Positions 1 through 12,504 of a stretch of DNA of 64,000 bases are shown piece after piece. Each line of letters starts with the position of its first letter. Position 1 is the first letter of the stretch. The notes below the pieces were generated by a model. That model was not told the origin of the DNA. It saw nothing but the letters and a program-made list of their open reading frames with translations, and did no database searches. Location of the stretch: assembly GCA_965112735.1 (NCBI GenBank), contig OZ218958.1, forward strand, positions 310,001 through 374,000. The letters run 5' to 3'. This stretch comes from Phaeosaccion multiseriatum. Its lineage: Eukaryota; Ochrophyta, other classes. Made by a program: the position numbers and the translations under genes.

Positions 1-328
1 TGTATGGTGTACGTGTGTGTGGGGGGGGGATGGGAGCCTATATGACTGAATGGAAGGCGTCCCACTGTTCCACTCACGTTCCGGCCCCCAAGAAGTGAGA
101 TACGTCATGGACATTGACCGTACGTCAAAGTCGAAGAATTGCAAGCCACCTGCACACACGCACGCACGCACACACACACGAGGGAGTATAGACGAGATAG
201 GGATGAGGCAGGAGTGGGAGGGAGGGAGGGAGGAATGAGAGAAGATAGGAGAGGGAGGAAAGGAAGGAAGGAGTCAGGATGGCCAGGGTGGGTTAGCCCT
301 AGCACATGCACTTGGGGATGGCAGCGAC

Positions 329-2541
329 TCATTCGAGAGAAACTCTCCCGGCCCCTTCCCTACTCTGAACATGCCCTTCCCTCGCTCTTCTGCTTGACAA
401 GGCTGAGACTCGCTCCCCTTCATCCTCCTCCTCCTCCTCCTCCTCCTCCTCCTCCTCCTCCTCCTCCTCCTCCTCCTGCTCCTCCTGCTCCTCCTGCTCC
501 TCCTCCTCCTCATCATCACCCCTCCCTTCCTCGTCCTCGACGAGGAAGCGCCCCCCGCCCTTACCAAAGAGGGGTCCGTACAAGTAGGACCACTGGGCCA
601 GTACAGCCACTCTTAGCCCGTCGTCGGAATTTCCTGTACCGGTCGGCTGAGGTGGATCGTTGAGAGAGAGGAAAGCGTGTGTAGTGAGAACACGGGGAAA
701 GGGTAAGAGTAAGAGAGAAAGATACAACACATACGAACACACATATAGGCACGCATACATAGATTGACAGATGGACAGAGAGGGAGAGAGGGGGGGGGGG
801 TGCCGACATGGGGGTGTGACAGAAACAGTCCAGTTGTCTAAGGTTTATAGTTTCATGCGGACATCGAAGGCCTACAGTTTCATGCTGACATTGTGGTGCC
901 CAGTGCCCCCCCCCCCCCGCACTGGTACGCCCGCACCTGTTTAAAGAATGACGCCTGCTCAATCTCCAGGTCAACGGCCCCCCAGCCCCGCTGCACCTTG
1001 TTCACTGCGTCAATCTGGAGAGGGGAGAGCGGCGAGAGGGAGGGGTCAAGGGTGCATATCGGCATATGGGTACATGAGAGGGCGGCACAGAAGCAGAGGT
1101 GGGTGAGGCAGGGTGGGGCACACGACAATGATAACTTAGACGAGTCAAAGGGAGGCAGCGACAGATGTCAAGCGATGGATGTCAAGCGACAGATGTCAAG
1201 CGACAGATGTCAAGCGATAGATGTCCAGCTCCGCAGCAACAAAGGCCAAGCTCGGCAGCAACAAAGGCAAGGGTCAGCAGCAGCAGCAGCAGCAGCAGCA
1301 GCGTCTGCTCCCGTCCCGACCTCAGCAACAGAATTGCTCCTCCTAGTCTCTTCTCATCAGACGGCAAACACGACAAAGCAAACCAAGGCCTTCCCGCGTC
1401 GGAAGAGCCACACACAGGGACAAGCGACGTTCCGAGGGACAGAGAACAAGCAGGAGACGAGAGGAGCCCTCTCTCTCTCTGTGTGTGTGTGTGTGTGTGC
1501 GTTCCTCCCCCCCCCTCTGCCTCCCTCTCTCTCTCTCTCTCTTTCTTTCTCTCTCTCTCTCTCCTCATCCTTCCCTCCCCCCCTCTCTCTCTTCCCGACC
1601 GACGGACCTGCTCGTGCATTCGACTCGCCACCTCCGTAATTGACTGTCCATCGCCATACGCGTCAGTCACGTCATACACATCCAGCCCCAGCGCGGGGTA
1701 CGGAGTGACGTCAGCCTCTGGGCAGGTACTACTTCTGAATCCGCACTCAGGGTTGCATTGCTTCCAGCTGGCCACGAGCAACCTCCGCGTGGTGTGCGAG
1801 ATGACGTGGATGGAGTTTGCGGCTACGTAGTCGTTGGGGCTGTCGATGTGTCCGAACTGGTCCACTCGCTTGTGACGGTCCTCTTCGAAGGGGTCTGGTG
1901 GGGTATGGAGCAGGGATTGGGTGTGTGGAAGAGAGAAAGAGAGAGCGAGTGTACGTGCGTGAGTAAGAGGGACAGAGAGAGAGGGGAGTGGGCGGGTCGG
2001 GGGGGGGGGAAGCAACCGTGGAGAGGGAGGAAAGGAGAGCGAGAGACGGGAAAGAGGAAAGAGATGGGGCAGGATGGGTCAGGGGGTCAGCGAGGGGCCA
2101 AAAAGTCAGAATGAGTGTGTTTATAAAATGTTGTGGGAAGTGATAACCCCCCCTAACCCCCCCTCCCCCTGTCACTTTTCATCATCAGCATCGCCTCTAA
2201 GCCAAGCAGAGTGCCAGCCACGCACCTACTGCGTACATGTTGATGCCTTTCCCGCATCCCGCTGCCTGATAGAGGTCCCAGGCGAGGACGGCCTGCGCCG
2301 TCTCGGTGTCGACCAAGCTTTCCTGTGAGGCGGCCTTGCCGGCGTACGAGACGATATTCTCCTCCAGATTGAGTGGCCAGCTGCTGTGCTCGCTGATGAA
2401 CTGCCCGACAGGGTCTGTGGTCGGCCCCGTGGTCACAGTAGCCTCTACCTGTGGATTGGGAGGAACACCCGAAAGGAGCAGCAAGCCGGACAGCACCACG
2501 CTGCACCCGGGAAGCAGCTGCGCCTTCCTCATCCCCATCAT
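329..2541 (-). CDS. Secreted protein of unknown function, 4 exons
   Basis: I do not recognise this gene. Four exons join in phase: 2541-2226, 1894-1608, 1014-937 and 646-329, each with GT donors and AG acceptors, giving about 332 residues. The N-terminus is a plausible signal peptide: a basic start (MMGMRKAQ) followed by a hydrophobic stretch (GCSVVLSGLLLLSG). The middle exon (DPFEEDRHKR onward) has ordinary amino-acid composition with several cysteines. The last exon carries RVAVLAQWSYLYGPLFG and then runs through a (CCT)n microsatellite that is read as poly-glutamate on this strand. The stop used here at 329 is the first in frame, but a further splice cannot be excluded. The gene is divergent from the plastid gene at 3057. 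The exon chain is well supported; function is unknown. Confidence 0.55.
424..477. repeat. (CCT)n microsatellite, coding poly-Glu
   Basis: About 18 CCT units lie inside the last exon of the minus-strand gene 329-2541 and would be read as a glutamate run on that strand. Confidence 0.85.
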
Positions 2542-3056
2542 GCCTGCTTCTTACTTCCTGCAACGCGATGCTCTCCTTCTTAGCTTTCCCGCACTGTGGG
2601 GGGTCACGACCCGAGACACGGCAGTCGCCCGCCTGGGGCAACAAAATAAACCAGACCCAAGGCAGACGCCAAAACACCGCACCACAAGGAAGAACAGGAG
2701 GACGAGCTCCTTGGAAAATGTGGACGCAGGGCTGGCCTATGGCCCTTCTACAGCAGCTCTGCGTTCCGCCGAATCACGCGCGAGACGAGGTCAGGTGTCT
2801 ACACTTGGGGGAGGCCCAACTTCACCAAAGACGTATGCCTCCAAATGGTGATGCGTGTTTGGATTGCCCCATCACCTTTTCATTTCACCACCAGCACACG
2901 CCTAAAGCTCTGGCGGAATATAGACTCATTGCCGCTCCAACCCACAAGAAGCAGAGCTCACAACCACATTACAAGCAAGGCACAGCATTCGACTGAGCAA
3001 TAGCATTAGCAATAGCAAGAGCAAGAGCAAGAGCAAGAGCAGCAAGCAGCGCACAG
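2542..3056. promoter_or_regulatory. Divergent intergenic region
   Basis: This 515-bp stretch separates the minus-strand start at 2541 from the plus-strand start at 3057 and so must hold both 5' control regions. Just before the 3057 ATG is a run of hexamers of the types AGCAAT and AGCAAG (about 2996-3045), probably in the 5' UTR. No TATA box or other recognised motif stands out. Confidence 0.4.
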
Positions 3057-4373
3057 ATGACGAAGACAGCGGCAACATTGGTGTCGGCGACGGTGCTCCT
3101 GGCGAGCATGGGTAGCGAGGGCGTCTCCGCCTTCGTGGCGCCTTCTCTACAGCACGCTGGCCACCTGCAGCGGAGCATGGCAGGGCCCGCAGCATCGGCA
3201 AGGGCAATCCGAAGCGGGTCGGCCCAAGCTGGGGCGAACAAGAGGAGGGTGGCAGCGGGCTTGAAGATGTCTAGTCCCGAGAGCGACGCAGCAGGCACGA
3301 CGGCAACGCTGACCGCGAGCGAGAAGGCATTGCAGCAGCTGGAGATGGCCAAAGCACTCCGCGAGGAAGCGGAGCGAATAGAGCAAGGACTGAAGGACGC
3401 AGAGCAGCAGGACATTGTACAGGGCTTCGAGAAGTTTGACCTTGACGGGGACGGTCGAGTGGACAGAGACGAGCTGCAGCTGGGCATGGAGAAGCTTTTG
3501 CGAGATGACTTCGTGAAGAAGCTCAAGACTGCGCTGAGGAGGAGCCCGACAAAGGAGGAGGTGGAGGAGCGCATCAGCAGGCTGCCGAGGGGAGAGCTGC
3601 TCCCCAAGGCGTCTCTCAAGAAGCTGCTGAAGGAGTACGACTCGAACAGCGATGGCACTCTGACGTTGGATGAGTTTAACAAGCTGCCGAGGATGAAGAG
3701 CTCCCTGGACAAGATTTTCGCGGAGGAGAGGCAAGCTCAAGTAGCCGCAATGATTGAGGAACGCAAGGCCGCACGGGCCGCCGAGGACGAGGCTAACGGC
3801 CGCGCCCCGAAGAAGATGTCCAAGATCGGCGGCATTTCCACCGACATGGAGGTCAACAACGGCGAGCCGACGCCCGGGGACAGGCTGTTCTCCATCCTGC
3901 CCTACCTCCTGCCCCTGTGCGACAGTGTGGTGTTCGGTGGGCATCTCATCAGCTCGAACCCGAGTCTGTGGGCCCCCGTCGCTGTGCCCCTGGCCATCAT
4001 CAGCGGCATCTACCGCGCCGTGCCCCTGGGCGGGCTGTTGGCCTTCTTTGCCATCTCAGCCGCCTCCAACAACCCTAGCGTCAACAAGCTGGTGCGGTAC
4101 AACCTTCGGCAATCCATCAACCTCGACATTGCCTTGTTCTTGCCCAACCTCCTCCTCTTCATCGGAGGCTTCGCGGCCAACCAACTCAAGATCGACCCGG
4201 CCTTCGCTTCGAGTGTCGGAGAGGGACTGGCGGACTTTGTGTTCATTGCTACTTTGATCAGCATTGCCTACAGCGTTGGTACCTCGGCACTCGGAAAGTT
4301 CCCCACGGGCCTGCCGCTCCTGGGGGAGATGAACAGAGAGAACCCCCGTTACGACGAGGGAGACGACGAGTAG
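3057..4373 (+). CDS. Plastid EF-hand protein with Tic20-like membrane domain
   Basis: Single exon, 438 residues. The N-terminus is a heterokont bipartite plastid presequence: a short signal peptide (MTKTAATLVSATVLLASMGS) ending at GVSAFVAP, which fits the ASAFAP-type motif with Phe at +1. Residues about 105-215 are charged and helical and hold two EF-hand loops, DLDGDGRVDRDE (near 129) and DSNSDGTLTLDE (near 194), both with the calcium-ligand pattern. From about residue 275 to 425 there is a four-helix hydrophobic domain starting RLFSILPYLLPLCDSVVFGG, with RYNLRQSINLDIALFLP later. This matches the Tic20 family (YLLP near the start, R-x-N-x-x-Q near the third helix). Tic20 is a component of the inner plastid envelope import channel. 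Import function is inferred from the family; calcium regulation is speculation. It could instead be a Tic20-like paralogue not involved in import. Confidence 0.8.
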   Translation: MTKTAATLVSATVLLASMGSEGVSAFVAPSLQHAGHLQRSMAGPAASARAIRSGSAQAGANKRRVAAGLKMSSPESDAAGTTATLTASEKALQQLEMAKALREEAERIEQGLKDAEQQDIVQGFEKFDLDGDGRVDRDELQLGMEKLLRDDFVKKLKTALRRSPTKEEVEERISRLPRGELLPKASLKKLLKEYDSNSDGTLTLDEFNKLPRMKSSLDKIFAEERQAQVAAMIEERKAARAAEDEANGRAPKKMSKIGGISTDMEVNNGEPTPGDRLFSILPYLLPLCDSVVFGGHLISSNPSLWAPVAVPLAIISGIYRAVPLGGLLAFFAISAASNNPSVNKLVRYNLRQSINLDIALFLPNLLLFIGGFAANQLKIDPAFASSVGEGLADFVFIATLISIAYSVGTSALGKFPTGLPLLGEMNRENPRYDEGDDE

Positions 4374-4642
4374 TGGCAGGGAGGAGTGACGGGCCATCAG
4401 CCCGTGTGGTGCGGTTTCGTCCTTGTTTGTCTTTTCTTTTGCTTGGGGGGGGGGGGGGAGGAAGGGGAGGAGAGGAGAACTGTTGAAAAACCATTGTACA
4501 TTTGTAGGTAACAATTTTAAACTTCAAATCAATAGAGGATACAGTACAATACGCTGAAAAACGCACTCCCTCTCATTTATAGACTGTGTACAGGCCGCAG
4601 TAGGCTGCAGGCGGCAGGTATACGGCAGCTCACGTTACAGGC

Positions 4643-5095
4643 TTACAGGCTCCTTCTCTGCGGGCGCTGCGTAGTGTAGCTCAGGATGCCCAGGTACAGC
4701 AGCACAGAGCCGAGACCACACACGCTTAGCAGCACACCCACCATCACGCCCACCACCCACCCCTCCAGCTCAGTCGGGGCCTCCAGAGAGAGAAGCTGGC
4801 ACATGTACAGTGTAGAGTGGACAGTTACGTAGGGGGGAGTGCGTCACTTACGGGTGTAGTTGTTACGATTCGGGGGATTCGTTTGGCTTGCGGTGGTGAA
4901 GGGATGGGAGGGGAAGTAACTCTTCAGGTGGGCTGGGGAGAGGGGAACTGAGAGAGGAGGGTTTGCCACACACACACACACACACACAACACACTCAACA
5001 CACACACGCACACACACACATGCACACACAACACAGACAACACACACGCACATGAACACACACACACACAACACAACGTGCACACATGCACACAT

Positions 5096-5140
<45 letters not shown>

Positions 5141-8100
5141 AGTGCATCAGCAGAGAGCCAGGCGTGGGTCAAGCAGTTAGGAAACAAACACAAGCAACAT
5201 ATACCTCAAGTGGCTGTTGTCAGGCAAAAGAAACACTCTGTGAGGGAGGGGGTGGAGGCCGTATCACCAACCTCTCTATGTGTGAGGGTGCAGCATCGCA
5301 CCGCCGCCTCCGCCTCCTCCACGGCGACCTGTGTGCCGATGAGCACCTCCTCTGCAGCCACCGCCAGGGCAGTCGCCATCTGCAGAGCCTTCTCAAACTT
5401 CTGGCCTGAAGGGGGGGGGGCGACAAAAGACAAGACAGCGGCCACGAAGCACCGCAGAGGTTGTGGCGCAATTCCCGTACAAGGAGGGCAAAGTGTGGAG
5501 GAGGAAGGGAGGGAAGGACGGGAGGGAAGGAGAGGGAGGACGGAGTTGAGGAGAGGAGGGAGGGAGGCGAGGGATGGAAGGGAGAGGAGGGAGGGAGGGA
5601 GGGAGGGGAGGGGAGGAGAGGGAAGGGGTCAACGGGTGAGTCTCCGCCCAACCCCCTGCCCTGGACCCTCTGAGCATGAGCGTGAGGCTGACCCCAAAGC
5701 TCGGCACTCGCCTTTGAGGTTGAGAGCATTCTCCTCCCAGAGAGAGAGCACTCTCAGCACCTCCTTGTGCTGCTGCACCACCACATCCACCGCGTCGCCA
5801 ATACTAAGAGCGTCGGCCACCTGTGAGAGTGAGGACAAGAAAAGAGAGAAGACAATAAAAGAGAGAAGAAGGGAGGGATAAAGAGAAGAGGGAAGTCAGG
5901 ATAGAGAGAGGAAGGGAAACGGAGAGAGGGTTGGGGTGGGATCGCCAGCCTGTGCCTGGGTTGTCTTTGGCTCCCCTCCCACCCTTGTGCCCGACCCAAA
6001 AGTTCTCCCTCCCTCCCTCCCTCCCTCCCTCCCTCCCTCCCTCCCTCCCTCCCTCCCTCCCTCCCTCCCTCCCTCCCTCCCTCCCTCCCTCCCTCCCGCC
6101 CGCCCGCCCGCCCTCCCCTTGCCCCTCTCTCTTTTCCGCACCTGCGAGAAGGCCTTACCCCAGTCGGCCTCGGCAGAACCCTTTCTACCCTTTTCCACAG
6201 AGAGCTCTCCGAAGGCGGCGAAAGCCGTTACACTCGATAACAGCACAGGGGCTGGGAGAGCGTCCCTGTTGGAAGGAAAGGGACGGAGGGAGGGAGGGGG
6301 GATGGGGGGGAGGGGAGGAGGGAGGGAGGGGGGCGGGAAATGAAGACGGAGGGCGAGGGTAGCGTGTGTCTCGGTGGTGGACAGTTGACGAGGTTGCACC
6401 CCCGTATCTCCCTTGCTTCCTTCCACCCCTTGCCTCTTGTACGGGGCAGCACCAACAGCCCCAGTAGCAGCAGCAGCAGCACCACCACCACCACCACCAC
6501 GGCCACCACCCGCACCAGCACTACCACCAATATCAGCACCCGCAGTGCGCTGTCAGCACTTACGTGGCAAATGTGTCGAGCGAGCAAGTGGCGGCACGGA
6601 GAGAGCGAGCGGCCTCCTCCATGCGAGAGAGTACAACGTTCCTCCTACACACCTCCACCGTCAGACTCGATAGCGGCGACTGCCCCTCCCTCTGCCCCTG
6701 GCCCTGGCCCTGCCCCTGCCCCCCCTGGCCCTCGTCGAGGAACGCAGCAGACGGAGGTGCACCTACTCCCCAGCCGAAGGGCGAGAAGGGGTGGAAGCCG
6801 TGCGCCCACGTTAGATCCAGCGCCCACCTCCCTCCTCCTCCGTGAGCAGGGGACCACCACTGATGGGGAGGTGAGGCTCCGCATACAGCGGAGAGCAAGC
6901 CCGACACCACGCTGGATGTGGCATCCTCCACGGCCGTCGCCAGCTGTTGGCCGGATTCGAAGAAGGGAATTCTCACAGGGCCGGAGGAGGAGTCGGACTG
7001 GAGCACCAACACGGCATCCGATCCGGGGGGCGCGGCGACAGCGGTGTCGTCTTGGAAGAGCCGCGGTAAGTCGCCAAGGTCATCGTCATACACCGCCCTT
7101 CCTCCTCCTGTTCCTCCTGCTCCTCCTACATTGGCCTTGTAGAGAGGCCCGTGCGAGCTTCGATGCATGCCGGCCAACAGGCCGCTGTGCGCCCCCCCCA
7201 AGCTGAACACAAACACAGGCAGGACCTTCACGTCCTGCCCCCTCCCCCCGTCCACCCCCAGCAGCTCTTCGGGCGCCTTGCCCGCCTCTCCCGCCAGGTC
7301 CAGCCACAGCAGAGGGTCCGGCCCTCCTCCTCGCCCTCCCCATCCCTCTGAAGAGGAGGAGGAGGAGGAGGCACCTCTAGCGTCGTTGAGGAGCTGCGAG
7401 GCAAGAGTGTCTCCCGCGGTCTCCATGGCATAGAGGAGCTCTGCGCTGTCCACAAACGACTCTTGTCGCGAGCGGAAGGCAGCAGATGGTGACAGTGGAG
7501 GCAGGCTTCCTGTCGTCGTTGTCGTGGCTGATGGGGCGGAATGTCGCTTGGAGCGGCTCGATATGGAGCGAGCAAGGGCCACGGCAATCTGGGGGTGGTC
7601 TTGTAACTGCAGACAGGGAGAGAGAAAGGAGAGGGAGGGAGAGAGAGGGATGGAGGAAGAGCGAGAGAAGGAAGAGTGGGCATGGTGGTGAGGAACGAGT
7701 GCAGAGACAGCGAGAGAGCAGCAGACGGAATGTGTATGCCCTTTTCCTTCTTTGGTACTGAGAGAGAGAGAGCTCGCTTCTTTCTCCCATGTTCTTTCTC
7801 TCATTCTCTCACTGTCCCCCTATTCTCGCATGATCGCATTCTCTCTCCCCCCCTCTCTGTGTGTGCATGGGCTGGTGCATACGCATGTGTTTGCTGCGTG
7901 CCTGTGCGTGCGTGCATGCGTGTATATATATACATGCGTGCATAGTGTGTGTGTGTGTCTGCGAACAACGGCTTACCGAGTGCGAGGCAGACAGCACCAC
8001 AACCTGCTGGCCGGCCCCTGCCACCGCCTTCATGGCCCCCCTCACAGCATCTACCCGCACCACCTCCTGAGGTGTATCACCAACTGCTGCAGCGGAAGAG

Positions 8101-9933
8101 TCTCTGAGGACGACAATGGGGACGAGGAGGAGCCTGCGGGGAGGGGGTGAGAGGACCGCAGGGAGGTCTGGTACGAGAACGGTTCGGATGGCAGACACCA
8201 GCACGGAGGAGAGCTTGGCTTGGAACACGGCCAGAGACTGATGAGGGTTGGCCTGTTGTGGAGTGAGGGAGGGAGAAGTGGGGCAACGGGCACGACCGGG
8301 GGGGAGGAAGCGAGGGAGGGGGGCAGTGACGGGAGGGAGGAGGGGGAGAGAGGGGAGGGAGGGGAGCATTCCATGTCAATGCGTCTCAGCGTCGCGGGTG
8401 TGAGCCACCACATACAGCGCCACCACCCCACCAAGCTTCCCTGCCTCACTCCCTGCCGCTACTGCTGCGTACCTCTTCACTGTCGGTAGGCCGAGGGCTC
8501 GATTTAGCCCACAGCGGCCGCAACGGCTGCTCCTGCTCCTGCTGCTGCTGCTGTTGGTACACCGCCGCTGGCAAGGGCCTCTCCCCTCGTCCGCCTCCCA
8601 CCCTCTCCGGGTACCTCCCTTCCAGGACCGAGCCCCCGGGGTCCAGCAGGGCTCCAAACTCACACGCCTCGGCCCCCAAGTCGAGGAGCAGCACACGTCC
8701 TTGCCCTATCCAAGCCTGCGCACAGCGACTACTCGCCCCGCCTCCCCCCTCCTTCCCATGGACGGGCTTTGCTGACTCCGTCTCGCTTGCCTGGTCTGTC
8801 ACCGGTGGTGTCTCCAGCGGCGCGTGGGCAGCGGAGCGCGGCTCTGAGAATCGATACGCCAACTCAGGCAACGCAGCATTAGTCTCGTCCCCCTCTCCCT
8901 TTCCTCCTTCCCTCCCCTCCCGCGCTGCCCTCCTCCTGACTCTCGCATGGAGCTCGCGTCGATCAGGACTCGCCACCAGCACCACCACCTCGCCGGCTCC
9001 GAACAGTCCTTCTTTTGCCCCAGCAGCCCCGTGTCCAGCAGGTCCAGCGGCGGCTGTAGCCTCCAGAGCAATGTCCTCCAGGAGGCTGGACACCTTCACC
9101 ACAGAGCAGAGCAGCATACCGGCGTACTCTCCCTCCGTATCTGTTGGTGTCTCTGTCTGGGGGCCTTCGCGGGACAAGAGTCTTCTCCGCCGCCGAGACG
9201 CCTCCACCGCCACTGCGGCCTCCTTACCTTCCACCTCCTCACTGCCTGACTCGCCTCCTCCTGCGGCCGCGATCATTGCATCTAGTTCTGCCAGTCCCGT
9301 CAACCCTGCGGCAGGCTCCTCTGCTTCTTTTGGATCTATTGTCGCCCCCTCCCCCCCTCCTCCAGCTGCCACGACTGGATCTGCTGTTGCGTCTACTGGT
9401 GATACCACCCCCCCGCCTGTGCCTATGTCTCTCTTTTCCTGTACGGGTGTGTGCATCTCTCCTCCCTCCACAAGCGCATCCACATACCGGCTCACCAACT
9501 CTGGCGACGCCTTACTGACCTCGTACGTCAGCTTGTACAGCACAGACATGGCGTCACTACTACTGCTAAGGACCCCCTGGAGGACTTTTACTTGTCTGGT
9601 GGGCAGCACTTCCTTGAGATACGCGGCGAGGGCAAACTTGTCCACTTCGGCCTCCTCCTCCCCTCCCAGCAGGACGACTCGAACCTTCAGCCCCAGTGTG
9701 ACTCGGCCTTCCCACCCTCCTCCTCCCCCTCCTGTTGATCCTCCTGCTCCTCGTCCCCCTCGTTCTCCTCCTGCCGCTCCGACCCAGTAGCAGGTCAGGT
9801 GCAACAAGGCCATCAGCAGGAAGAAGAAAGTGCGCAAGTGTCTCAATCCAAAGCCCCTTGAGGGCAGGAGTACTCCCCCCCCCCCAGGGTGGGAGCCTGC
9901 AGTGGCCACCAATATCCTCGTTGGCGTCACCAT
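4643..9933 (-). CDS. Large type I-like membrane protein, plant DUF7906-like
   Basis: Eight exons phase cleanly: 9933-8473, 8252-7977, 7606-6564, 6232-6142, 5820-5712, 5405-5268, 4919-4852 (or 4886-4852) and 4795-4643, about 1112 residues. The donor at 5711 is GC (AAAG then GCGAGT). The N-terminus has a hydrophobic anchor or signal (FFFLLMALLHLTCYWVGAA). The start could be 9996, 9933 or 9813. The C-terminus has one membrane helix (GWVVGVMVGVLLSVCGLGSV) and a short basic tail. In exon 3, the blocks PVFVFSLGG, ASPPHQWWSPAH, DLTWAHGFHPFSPFG and CRRNVVLSRME match, from memory, the DUF7906 proteins of plants (for example Arabidopsis At5g58100). No enzymatic motif is visible. The middle of exon 1 is low-complexity (Gly, Glu, Ala). 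A secretory-pathway or surface location is inferred from the topology. Confidence 0.6.
4968..5140. repeat. (CA)n compound microsatellite
   Basis: Interrupted CA/CACACG tract ending in a long pure (CA)n. It lies in the last but one intron of the minus-strand gene 4643-9933, between its exons ending at 5268 and starting at about 4919. Confidence 0.9.
6003..6096. repeat. (CCCT)n microsatellite
   Basis: Almost perfect CCCT tetranucleotide array of about 23 units, in the intron between exons 6142 and 5820 of the minus-strand DUF7906-like gene. Confidence 0.9.
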
Positions 9934-9996
9934 CACTGGGCAGGAGGGACAGAAAAAAGAGAGAGAGAGGAAGGGAGGGAAGACCCAACGTGCCAA

Positions 9997-10304
9997 GATT
10001 CAAATCTGTGACTTTCGCGGCCCGTTGGCGCGGGGCGGCCGGCGGACGGCGGTGTTTTGGCTATGTATTGCAGACACGCAAGAGATAGGAAGATACATCT
10101 ATCCCCACAACAGGCTGCTTCCTGTTGTCCCTCTGAGTCTTCCTTCTGCTTTGCTCTATTGTACACTTATCCTCTGGCTTTACCGTCATCGCCCCCCCCC
10201 TGCAGACGGGCAGGGCTCCTCCTGCGGTAGTGGCCCAGCAGCAGCAGCAGCGGGGAATCCTCTCAGATGCCACTCTCTGGCACAGGTAAAGAGGCACACT
10301 TTCC

Positions 10305-10335
<31 letters not shown>

Positions 10336-10627
10336 ATCATCCTAGTCTATCACCCCCCCCCCCCCTTTCTATCCACCCCACGCCTCCATTCAACCGCCGC
10401 CCTCACCTCTCGATCCCCTCCCTTCCCCTCCCCTCCAGCATCAGACCTCCCGCCCCAGATTTCCTTCTCCCGACCAAGTCTGCCTCCAAATCCACATCCA
10501 CCTTGCCTTCCACCCGTCCCCTTCTCCCTCTGACCTCTCCACCCGGCCTTTCTCACAGCCCACTCACTCCATCCACATTAGCCATCCTCCTTAGCGTGAG
10601 CAGCCACCCCCCCCCCCTCCCTCCCCA
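9997..10627. other. Intergenic, no gene seen
   Basis: This lies between the 5' end of the DUF7906-like gene and the 3' end of the ankyrin gene, both on the minus strand. It holds CT and C tracts (about 10303-10365) and no convincing open frame. The promoter of the gene starting near 9933 should be here. Confidence 0.5.
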
Positions 10628-11908
10628 TCAGCGCGGACAGTCGCACGGACAGCCATTGGCGTGCACCCACGCCTTGATCTCCTCCATCTTGACAGGGTTG
10701 TCGAACAAGAGGCGCCCTCGCTGTTGGAGCACCTCTGGACAGGAGCTCTCGTCCCAATCGCACATGATGCCCTGTACAGTGGAGTATGCAATACCCCATG
10801 GATTTAATACGTACGTTTCAGATGTTTCAGAGGGGGTCAAGTTGATTAGTCAACTCAGTGCCAGGGGTCAGGACGAGTCACGGGTGTCAGGACGGGGGTG
10901 AGAAGGAACATCGATATCGAAATCGACAATCTATTATGTACGATATCGCAAGGTAGCGCTCGAGTGGAGCGACAAGACGAGAAGGGCAGGCAGGAGAGGC
11001 AGCCATTTAGAGCAGTTGGTGATACACAAGTCAAGATACAACCGTTACATGTCCAGTGCCGCCCTTACCTCCGATCGGAACCACTTCAAGACCTCGAAGC
11101 GCCCCTTACTCGCGGCCTCGCTCACTGTCGCCGGACCCCAACTGTGGAGTGAATACGTAAGTCAGTGAATACGTAAGTCAGTGGAGGTGTAGGTAGAGGG
11201 GGTGGGGGGTGAGTTATGTGGTTGCCACCCCGCAGGCCGCAGGGGGAAATTGGCCGGCCTTTTCTGTTTCTTGTCCGCCAAACCAGAGCCGAACCAAGGA
11301 AAACACAAAATACAAAATACACATACAGTACGGGACAGGACAGCACCAGTTGGTGACACGTCATAGCACAGCACTCGCCTGCACAGATGGCGGGCTTTGC
11401 TGTGCAGAAATTTGAGTGTGTCGAGCCGCCCCGCTGAGCACGGAGGGATGGAAAGACGGGATGGAAGGGAGGAAGGAGAGGAAGGATGGACGGATGGAAG
11501 GAAGGAGGGGGGGGAGAAAGGGAAGAGAAGAAGAAAGAAAAGAAAGGAAGAAAGGGTGAGGGGGCTGGGGCACACGAGAGCAAAGCGGAAAGCAAAACAC
11601 TTTTACCTCGCCTCTTCGTGCCCCCTGCCCGCGAGGAGTCGCACCACTTCAAAATGTCCCATGGCTCTAGCCGAGTGTGCTGCAAACACCAGCAGCCCCC
11701 TCCCAACCCTCCTTTCACCACTTCAATCCTCCTCTCTTCGCCCTCTTGCCCCCCTCCCCCTGCACCTCCTTCTCTCTCCCCACCCCTCCTCCTCCTCCTG
11801 TTCCCCCTCCTCACCTGATGCTGCTACTGCGGCCCCAAACAACCACACGCCGCCGACGAGATCCATGACAAGCAGCACCGGCAGATACTGTGCCAGCCAT
11901 TCCTGCCA

Positions 11909-11972
<64 letters not shown>

Positions 11973-12464
11973 AGGGCGGGGGGGATGGACATGAGAAGAG
12001 GCAGGCGAGGAGGTATAAAGTGCAAATGTGCTCTTTGGAATGAGGGGTTGACTTGGAGGAGGAGGAGGAGGAGGAGGAGGAGGAAGAAGAGTGAAAAACG
12101 ACAGGGCGGTAAGAGATATGAAATAGCAAGAGGACACAGCAATCACACACACAGAAGGGAGGGGCCAGCAACGAGCAAGAGGAGGCAACAAGAGGGCCTG
12201 CCTCTGCCGGGCTGGCTGGCTGACTGACCGGCTGACCGACTGACCGACTGTCCCCCCTCCCTTCCTCCCTCCCTCCCTCCCTCCCTCCCTCCCTCCCTCA
12301 ATCACTGCCTGCCCCCTTCCCTCCCCTCGTGAGCCACTCACCATGACTGGGATCTGCCCATAGATGGCGCTGCCCAGCCACACACCGGCGTCGAAGGGAG
12401 CCCCTGCCTGCATGGCCCACTTGAGACTCTCCACAGCGCCCCTCCTCGCTGTGTGCGCCAATCG

Positions 12465-12504
<40 letters not shown>

